Assembly (NCBI GenBank): GCA_029204225.1
Contig: CM055104.1
Span: forward strand, 23,484,285-23,548,284
DNA from: Diphasiastrum complanatum
Lineage: Eukaryota > Streptophyta > Lycopodiopsida > Lycopodiales > Lycopodiaceae
Direction: 5' to 3'
Length of the DNA: 64,000 bases
Positions within the stretch are counted from its first letter, which is position 1; the number at the start of each line of letters is the position of its first letter. The translations under genes and the position numbers were made by a program. The notes beneath the pieces are model-generated. The model worked only from the letters and a program-made list of their open reading frames with translations. It made no database searches and was not told the DNA's origin. Shown piece by piece: positions 57,281 to 64,000 of this stretch.

Positions 57281-58573
57281 TCAAAAATCAAATTCCAACA
57301 ATAGAAGTAGCCATCTGGTGATTCTTCCGTTGTTGAAAGTTTTTCTAACGAGATAGAACAAGGGTTGATGGTCCGTATAAAAAGCAAAAGGTGTGGCCAT
57401 CAAGTAGTGTCGAAATTTCTTAACTGCATTGATCATTGTCAGTGCTTCCCGCTCTGTGCTTGAAAAATTCATTTCGGTATCACTGAGCTATCGGCTTGTA
57501 AATCGGATTGAAAAATCCTTTTTGTGTTCACCTGGCTGGGTTAAGACAGCTCCAACTGCATACTTCGATGCATCCGTATGCACGTGAAACTCAATGGACC
57601 AATTGGGTGGGCGTAAGATTGGTGCTGAAACCAATGCATCCTTAAACTTCTGGAAAGCCTTTAGGGCTTCCTTGTTCCAATGTGGATCCGCCGTGAATTT
57701 GTAAATTGGTCGGGCTAACTCCGCAAAATCAAGAATGAAGATCCTATAGTAGTTAGCATGACCCATGAAGATGTAGACTTCGCGGATCGTCCTCGGTGGT
57801 GGTAGATCAACAATGATCCTGATCTTTGATAGATCTGTGGCGATCCCGTGTCTTGACACTATATGGCCGAGAATCAAGCCATGTGTCACCCAGAATTGAC
57901 ATTTTTCTGGATTCAAGGAGATCTGGTAGTCACGGCATTTTTGTAACACCTTCTCCAAATTGGATAAGTGTTCTGAGTCTGGTCCATGCACGCACAAATC
58001 GTCCAAGAAAACTTCCAAAATTTTTTGCAGATAATCTTTGAATGTCGCCTGCATGACTCGCTGGAAGGTGCTTGGGGCATTGCAAAGTCCGAATGACATC
58101 ACTTTATAGGCATAGGTTCCCCATTCCGTGGCAAATGTTGTCTTGTGCTGGTCTTGGGGGGCTATCTTTACCTGGTTGTAGCCGCTGAAGCCGTCTAGAA
58201 AACTGTAGGCTTCGGCGCCAGCTACTCTATCGAGGACACTTTCCGTAAATGGTAGAGGAAAATGATCTTTTTTGGTAACTGCATTTAGCGCCTTCAAATT
58301 CACACAAATCCGCATTTTGCCGTTCTTCTTGGGTACTATAACTATCGGTGATACCCATTCCGTGTGTTCGATTTCATAGATGAAATCTGCATCCATCAAC
58401 TTCTGCAACTCTTGTTTGATTAGCTCAGTATAATTCGGGTTGTAGCGGTAATAACAACTTACCTTGGGGACTGTTCCGTCCACCAAAGGTATGGTGTGTT
58501 GGACTACTGTTGGTGGGATGCCCTTCAGGTCACTATAACTCCAGGCAAAACAATCTTTATACTCCACCAACAA
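57281..58573 (-). pseudogene. Gypsy L reverse transcriptase and RNase H
   Basis: Numbering from 58573, the 361-aa open frame has FAWSYSDLKGIPP (9-21), IVIVPKKNGKMRICVNLKAL (77-96), AYSFLDGFSGYNQ (122-134), FGLCNAPSTFQR (161-172), the catalytic box EVFLDDLCVHG (FLDD 189-192), and the RNase H start FHVHTDASKYAVGAVLTQ. It ends RFTSR then TAG at about 57490, where family members usually have RQLS. The frame continues as LSDTEMNFSSTEREALTMIN to about 57281. Apart from that one stop it is a good polymerase sequence. Confidence 0.93.
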
Positions 58574-58746
58574 CGATCGTAGTCTCTTGAACTATGTGGG
58601 TGTTAACTGCTCTCCCACATGTACTATCTTTTCTTCTTCATCTCGCTCGGCAAGATTCATCAGCTGTGTTCGCTTAGGTCCCTCAAAGACTTGTTATGCT
58701 AGTGCCTGACTTTGATCAGGTTCTCTCTGGGCTTGTGGCATCATGA

Positions 58747-59364
58747 TTACCACATCGTCCAAGGTATAATTCTTGAAAGTCTCAGGCATCTCATGAACTG
58801 GCGCTCGTCCTCCTTCAACATATTGATCTTAGCCCAACTGGTCATTTTTTGATTTTTTGTCACCTGTGTAGAAGATGACGTTGTATTTGAGTCTATCTTT
58901 ATTGACTTCAAGAAGTCCAACACCTTCTTTTTGCTCTTTTTTGTCATTTTGGTGGGTTCATCCTTGTTGTCTTTCATAGAGACTGCCGTGACATTCGCCT
59001 CGTGGTTGCGAATATCAACATCCACTGTAGCTATCGCCTCTTCGGGTAGATCACTCCATCGGATCACCTGGTTGTAGCGTTGCTTCAACTGATTCTTCTT
59101 TTTCAAAGGTGCTTTGGATGGATCGATCCTTGAGACTTTCGCCATAGCAGACTTTTACGGTGGTTGAGCTGATACTTTCTTGGTTCCGTAACGATCTCGG
59201 TCCATGTGATGTAGGACCTGTTCATCAGTCAGCTCAATCTCCTTATTATAAGCTAGAACATGTTGCCAAGGGATTAGATCATCATCCACTGGGTTCTCAA
59301 TAGGCTCCGCTGACAGCCATGCTTCGTTTATCATATTCACCCCAAATGTGATTGGTGTGTCCAT
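58747..59364 (-). pseudogene. Gypsy L protease-RT linker
   Basis: Two open pieces, 59364-59155 and 59145-58747, continue the polyprotein. They are charged and poorly conserved (YNKEIELTDEQVLHHMDRDR; EDERQFMRCLRL). A stop separates them. This part of pol usually has no assigned fold. Confidence 0.5.
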
Positions 59365-59456
59365 AGTGTAACACTTGGGTGAAGATGTACTGGGTTTCGG
59401 ATCTGATTCATATTGACATGCCCGACAGTCAATAGTTGCTAACGCATTCGTCCATC

Positions 59457-59951
59457 TTACACATCTGTCGTAGATGATCCGTCATCAGCTTTGGGTGCAA
59501 TAGGTTTCACCGCCCATGTAGTTGGATCAACCTTCACAGCCTGTTCTCTGTTCTCGAAGGTGAGTTTTCCCGTACCCCAGTTGTGTACTACTTGCGCAGT
59601 CCTTAACCATGGTCTTCCCAGTAAAACACGGTATGCAGATGGAGATTCAAGTATATCCATAACTACAAAAGTAATCACAAACTGCATGCCTGCTATCTTT
59701 ACGGGGATATCGACAACTACACCTTTTGGTTTCACACAGAATTGATCTGCTAGCTTGATGACGAATCTTGCTGGCTTCAACCCTTGCAAACCCCATTTTT
59801 CATGCAAAGTAGTGGAAATCAAATTGACACCCGATCCTCCATCTACCACTGCTGCCTTGTCCTCGTATTTCTTGTGTTTGATTGGTAAAGTGATGTTGTG
59901 TTCCTCTTTCCCATGCTGCTCCGATGTGGAGGACGTTACTTGTTTCTTCAT
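59457..59951 (-). CDS. Gypsy L aspartic protease
   Basis: The 164-aa open frame has the active site AAVVDGGSGVNLIS, where most retropepsins have DTG or DSG; the catalytic Asp and following Gly-Ser remain. Downstream are FVIKLADQ, VDIPVKIAGMQFVITF and the C-terminal signature YRVLLGRPWLRTAQVVHNWG. It would cleave Gag-Pol. The start is not a true initiation site, since the domain would be translated within a polyprotein. The frame is intact. Confidence 0.88.
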   Translation of the reverse strand: MKKQVTSSTSEQHGKEEHNITLPIKHKKYEDKAAVVDGGSGVNLISTTLHEKWGLQGLKPARFVIKLADQFCVKPKGVVVDIPVKIAGMQFVITFVVMDILESPSAYRVLLGRPWLRTAQVVHNWGTGKLTFENREQAVKVDPTTWAVKPIAPKADDGSSTTDV

Positions 59952-59989
59952 AGCCCGTACAATATATGGGCTCAGGCGCTACTGGCTCC

Positions 59990-60640
59990 TCATCCGCTTT
60001 TGGCCCATTCAACTAGAAGGCTTTTCGCTTGTGGTGCAATCCGCAGTAGTTCTCCGAGTGGTAAACTAACATGGCTTGACAATAAAAGTGTGAGCCTTTC
60101 AGTGCGTGGTTCCTCGGGCTCCACCATGTGAAAAGGTGGTTCATGTTGGTGCAACCGATCATTTTGATCAGTGCGTAGTGGTGAGCCCACTTGCAGTATT
60201 CGTTCGACGCCAACTGGAGATTCTGTGGGATTGTCTCTTTCTTGCTCTTTTTCCTCCGCTTGTGCTTTCTGTACCCAGTGTCTTATTTTCTGGTACTGCC
60301 TTCTTTCTTTCCTCACATTCGGATATGGCGCGGAAGTCGGGGGTTGGTCTTCAGTGACCAATCCTGAGCTACTGCCAATAGAGACATGGGGAACACCATC
60401 AGTTTTTTCGCAGGTGTCCGTTCGCCGTAGATTTCACAAGCATGCTCGTAGATCTAGAGGAACCGGATGAAATCTGATGATCCGTCGTATTTTGGTATTT
60501 CCATCCGTGGTGCTCTCTGGACTGCTTGCAAGGGAGCGACAGGTACGGGTTGGCCCATTGGATCCATTGGTGTTGGTTCCGGTTCTACGTATTGTTGTAC
60601 AACTGCTAATCTGGGAAGGTGTGGTGCTTGATTTGTTATC
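59990..60640 (-). pseudogene. Gypsy L gag, truncated
   Basis: Near 60580-60470 the minus strand reads APRMEIPKYDGSSDFIRFL, then TAG, then IYEHACEIYGERTPAKKLMV and FPMSLLAVAQDWSLKTN. This is the start of a gypsy capsid domain. Right after it, the sequence jumps to a charged Gln/Glu-rich segment (60361-59990, QKAQAEEKEQERDN) and a Cys/His piece (FYCQAMLVYHSENYCGLHH). Most of the capsid is therefore deleted. With a stop and a deletion, this copy cannot make particles. Confidence 0.75.
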
Positions 60641-60719
60641 CTTCACGCTATTGATCGTCCCGATCTCAGATTCATCCGATAGTGGGTTCCAAAGTGATTG
60701 GATCTTGCTTATACAGTAG

Positions 60720-61769
60720 GATGCAGTCTGGATCTCAAGGATCTGATCGATCTAATCGGCCGGAAGTGAATTTTAGGCCTTTTGCGGTGGTTTTTCCTTG
60801 ATAACTTTTTACTCCTTGCACTGATTGACCTAAGATTTTGACAGTAGCTGGATCTGATGTAGATCTTTCTACTGATCTGGTCTGCGAGGGTTCTCTTGTG
60901 CGAAGGTTGGCTGTGCGAGGGTTCTTTAGCTATTTTTGTAGATAAAAAATATGATATCTCTCAGATCTTTAGAAAGTAACTCTCGCAAGGCTCACAGTAG
61001 TTGGATCTGGATCTTCACTTTTTAGTGATTTTTTAACACTTAAACCCAATTTGCTGCTCACTGGAATCAAACTAACTCTCGCAAGCTCTTTTGTGTCCTG
61101 GTCTCACTAAGATGGAACTTCAGAATCCTCTACGAGAGTTTTTGACCATTGGAACTGAAAATTTTTCTGTCTGCGAAGGTTCACTAGTACTTTCCCGTCT
61201 TTTTTTCACTGGGAACTCTCGCACAGACACTTAGACATCAAACCAACTCTCGCAAGCTTCTCTGTATCCTGGTCTCACTGAGATGGAACTTCAGAGGATT
61301 CTGCGAGAGTTCTTATGAAGATTTGAATTTTTTTTGGATTTTTTCAAGGGTTTTTTGAATTTTTTATGATTTTTCTCTGATTTTTACAATCTGCTTGGAA
61401 CTACCTCTCACAGGCTTCTATGCAGGTCTGGGACAGTACCCTGGAGCTGCTGCCAGTCATGCAAGGGTTAACTCACACTGGTTCTGGAGATATAAAAATC
61501 TGATGAGATTTTAGGCTCTTTTTCCCTCCAAAAATGCAGATTGGTGTGTTTTTTGGATTTTTTGGCTGGTTGGTTTGGGTTTCAAGCCCTTAGAGGTTGT
61601 TCAGGGCCTCCTCTACCCTCTCGCACCTCCTCCGCTAGCTGTGAACAGTCCAACACAAAAAAAAAAAAAAAAACAGAAAACTAACTCTAAACTCCCAAAA
61701 ATCTACCTAAAACTACTCTAAAAAACAAGAAAATAACTAAAATGCAGCTAAACTAGTTAGTGGAAACCT
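60720..61769 (-). other. Gypsy L 5' leader
   Basis: About 1 kb without ORFs, rich in GCGAGGGTT and AACTCTCGCA motifs at 60885-61320. A diverged direct repeat lies at 61068-61142 and 61239-61313 (171 bp apart, CTGGTCTCACTRAGATGGAA). An A18-like tract lies near 61655. Confidence 0.6.
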
Positions 61770-61789
61770 ATCCTCGACAACGGTGCCAC
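61770..61789 (-). other. Gypsy L PBS (Asp-tRNA-like)
   Basis: The minus strand reads TGGCACCGTTGTCGAGGATA next to the LTR end. It resembles the TGGCGCCGTTGCCGGGGA-type PBS of Athila/Tat elements, attributed to tRNA-Asp, with a few mismatches. Confidence 0.75.
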
Positions 61790-62614
61790 TGTAGGGTCAA
61801 AGATCTTGCGTAGTATAGCCCTCCCGCCTATCAACAAGGGTTAGATCACTGGATAGGTACCTAACTATGCATAGATACTATTTTTAGTTAGTTTTCTACT
61901 TTCTCCCTTAACTCTATTCACCACTAATACTACCCTCCTTTAACTCTACTCCTCTACACTAACATTCATCATGCTTTTGGGTGAAAGAAAAGGATAGAAA
62001 AGGAGAGGAAGAGAGAAGAGAAGAGAGAAAAAGAGAGAGATGAGATGGAGTTTAGCTCAAATGCTCAATGTCATTGCTTATGGAGAAACCTTAACTAATC
62101 ACAAACAAAAAGCATGGAAGAAATGGAAAAAACAAGCAATCACAACAATAGCATAATCAAGATTGATTAGCAAATGAGGATGCTTGAGCTCTCAAAATAG
62201 TAGAGTCTTCTCCTCTCTATTAAGCATCCCAATAGTGTACAAATGGTGCCTTTTTATAAAATGGGGAAGGCCCATGCCCCTCAATCCTATTGGCTGATAT
62301 TCACATTGATCCTATCCATTCATCTTGGACCCAACTTGATCCAAGGGTCCACAAAAAGTACATTGGAAATCACAAGATTCATGTGAGTCCAAAATTGGAC
62401 CCAATTATAAAAAGTAAATTTTAAGTTTAAAATTAACTTTGGGCCTCAAGTTTTATTTTAGTTACAAAGGCTTAAGTCTATTTTATTTTATTTACACTTT
62501 GGCTTGCGTGCTCATTAAGCCATGGGCTTATACGCGCAGGATATCATGCCCTCACAACACATTTTATTGGACGATTTTATTTATTTACACTTTGTATTGG
62601 GAATACCCCCAACA
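61790..62614 (-). repeat. Gypsy L 5' LTR
   Basis: 825 bp, plus-strand ends TGTAGGGTC and CCCCAACA, followed by the target copy GACCA. It matches the 3' LTR along its whole length with scattered substitutions. Confidence 0.95.
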
Positions 62615-62619
62615 GACCA

Positions 62620-63810
62620 AGACAATCTTGACTCATTATACCTATACATACATGGCTCGAAATAGATTTTTTTTCTTTGAATATGTTAGTATGGTTGTAT
62701 TGGATGTTTGATCTAAGCGTTCATATAAAAATTTGTAGTATTTATAGTATTATTGCACATCCACATTGGAAGATATTATATTTATCTTAGTAGGATGCCT
62801 TTTTAAAACATAAAAGATTAATTGATCTCATGCTTTTGAATTTCAATTGTATGTCTTATTATGTGTATAGATTAATTTTTTAATGCATGCAATTCAAACA
62901 TTATTTATTATCATTTGATATAGCAGATGCTCAACATTTGTATCTACATTTGCAAATTTCTTAATGGTTTAATATTATTGAATGTTGTTATAGTGACATG
63001 TGGACTTACTACAATAGAATAAACCGCCAAATGAGTACTAGAATTGAATGTAATGCATGCCCATGCTTTGGAAAATGGAAGTTTGTTAACAAATTAACAT
63101 TGAAAAAAGTGAGGATTGTAACTACGATAGTGCCATGCAAAGACTCGGCTAGAAACAAGGATCGGGGCTAGAATGTTAAAAAAGTTACTCCCCAAATTCC
63201 AATTGAAAAAAGTGAAGATTGTAACTATGCAAATGTCATGTGGAGACTTCACAAAAAACAAGAATCGAGAATCGCATGTTAATAAAGTTACTCCCCAAAA
63301 TCTCAATGGCCCACAATGTAATGTGGAGGTGATGTTACATAGGGATATGTCTCTTTGTACTCCTAAACTCTAACGTAATTTTAAAACACATCTCAACTTT
63401 CAAGAACTAAGTCAAAATGTGTGTCGTCGCACTGCATAATTATATATATAAACTTAAATACACTTTTGCACATGGGTGAGGGACCCATGCATCCTCCTCC
63501 CCTCACCCATACATACACTTTTTTTGAACTAAAATTTGGGAGGGGGATGCATGTACGGGGAAAAGCATGCATGGCCTTCCCTCCCCATCCATGCATGTAA
63601 TGGTCCACTCCAAATTCACATTAACCACACACACTCTTATTCATCATTGATTTTGTGGTGGGCCTATCTCTCTCTTCTTTTTCTTTTTTTCTCTGTCTCT
63701 TTCTTTTTTAGGTTTGTATTCCTTCACCATTTCTCTTATCCTCGCATCCTCAACTGCTCGCCATCGCGACCATAGGTTGACTGATCAAAACCCAATGAAT
63801 GCCCGACTGT
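62620..63810. other. Non-coding stretch with a tandem duplication
   Basis: No supported gene. 63100-63202 and 63203-63305 are diverged tandem copies (TTGAAAAAAGTGARGATTG ... AAGTTACTCCCCAAA). GCATGCATG-rich DNA lies at 63485-63600 and a CT-rich tract near 63665-63715. Confidence 0.6.
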
Positions 63811-64000
63811 GATCATAGGTACTCCTTTGTGGATGGCGCCTGAGGTGGTGCGACAAGAGGAGCAAGGCATTGATTCAGACATATGGTCTTGGGATGTACA
63901 ATAGTGGAGATGGCAATAGGCAGAGCTCCCTGGAACGCGCTGTGCACCCTAAACAATCCCCTTGTAGCTCTATACCACATTGGATGCATCGATGAAGTGC
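63811..64000 (+). pseudogene. MAPKKK-type protein kinase fragment, frameshifted, cut by the window edge
   Basis: The frame reads VIIGTPLWMAPEVVRQEEQG then IDSDIWSW. After a one-base loss at about 63892 it continues CTIVEMAIGRAPWNALCTLN and LVALYHIGCIDEV to the end. GTPxWMAPEV, SDIWSLGCTVIEMATGxxPW and ALYxIG form kinase subdomains VIII-IX of the plant MEKK-like MAPKKK family. The catalytic loop (HRDxKxxN) and upstream parts are not found; an AG at 63818 could be an acceptor. The shift, and the absence of neighbouring exons, point to a pseudogene or a retroelement-borne fragment. The sequence beyond 64000 could change that. Confidence 0.75.

Larger units (their letters stand above)
50729..62614 (-). 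mobile_element. Complete Ty3/gypsy element L (Tat/Athila-like, 11.9 kb)
   Basis: LTRs at 50729-51556 (3') and 61790-62614 (5') with exact target duplication GACCA (50724-50728 and 62615-62619). On the minus strand: 5' LTR, PBS, long leader, truncated gag, protease, RT-RNase H, integrase, spacer, accessory ORF, 3' LTR. There is no chromodomain. RT is uninterrupted, but gag, the RT-RNase H junction, integrase and the accessory ORF carry stops or shifts, so the copy is defective. The LTRs differ only at scattered sites. It inserted a few bases from a copia LTR end. Confidence 0.95.

Noticed and set aside
50729-62614. Endogenous pararetrovirus
   Set aside because: Two LTRs, target duplication, DDE integrase and a tRNA-Asp-like PBS fit a Ty3/gypsy retrotransposon; no movement protein was seen.

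Overview
The window looks like gene-poor, retrotransposon-saturated nuclear DNA of a land plant. Evidence: Ty1/copia elements primed by initiator-Met tRNA (PBS TGGTATCAGAGC), Ty3/gypsy elements of the non-chromodomain Tat/Athila kind plus a decayed second gypsy type, hAT (DUF659) debris, an MIKC-type MADS-box first exon and a plant-type MAPKKK fragment. Nothing in the sequence fixes the species. No RNA gene, CRISPR array or prokaryote-type operon was seen.

Layout. 1-5.6 kb: copia remnants, including one LTR-like block with primer-binding sites on both sides. 5.6-7.7 kb: a decayed plus-strand gypsy. 7.7-13.5 kb: a minus-strand gypsy (E) with a decayed accessory ORF 3' of its integrase. 13.5-19.7 kb: a regulatory-looking leader with hairpins, an internally deleted plus-strand gypsy (F), gag debris (G) and an LTR with a long (TC)n tract. 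19.7-24 kb: copia H, (GA)n/(GT)n microsatellites and hAT fragments. 25.4-25.6 kb: the MADS exon, the best candidate for host coding DNA. 26-29.4 kb: mostly non-coding with a tiny copia RT scrap. 29.4-32.8 kb: a complete non-autonomous LTR element without pol. 36.4-40.8 kb: a second complete element carrying one long gag-protease-degenerate-integrase ORF but no RT or RNase H. 40.8-50.7 kb: copia remnants I, J and K and one LTR. 50.7-62.6 kb: a complete 11.9-kb gypsy (L) with target-site duplication, PBS, pol and a large accessory ORF between integrase and 3' LTR. 63.8-64 kb: a frameshifted MAPKKK fragment running off the edge.

Three insertions have exact 5-bp target duplications (AATTA, CTCAT, GACCA), so their boundaries are firm. 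Many copia LTRs start TGTGAA and end TTCACA, their gags share the N-terminal motif SSNYSIWKVRMESLL, and two share a leader. The pol-less elements therefore look like parasites of that copia family.

The most unusual content is (1) the two pol-deficient elements, one keeping a 2-kb reading frame with a single TGA and an integrase without its acidic catalytic block; (2) the conserved 3' accessory ORF of the gypsy family; (3) a repeated GGAAAG...CTTTCC stem-loop in leader-like DNA of both copia and gypsy elements; (4) short GCGAGGGTT motifs in both orientations confined to the two non-coding spacers of gypsy L. All coding calls come from reading translations by eye; no database search was run.
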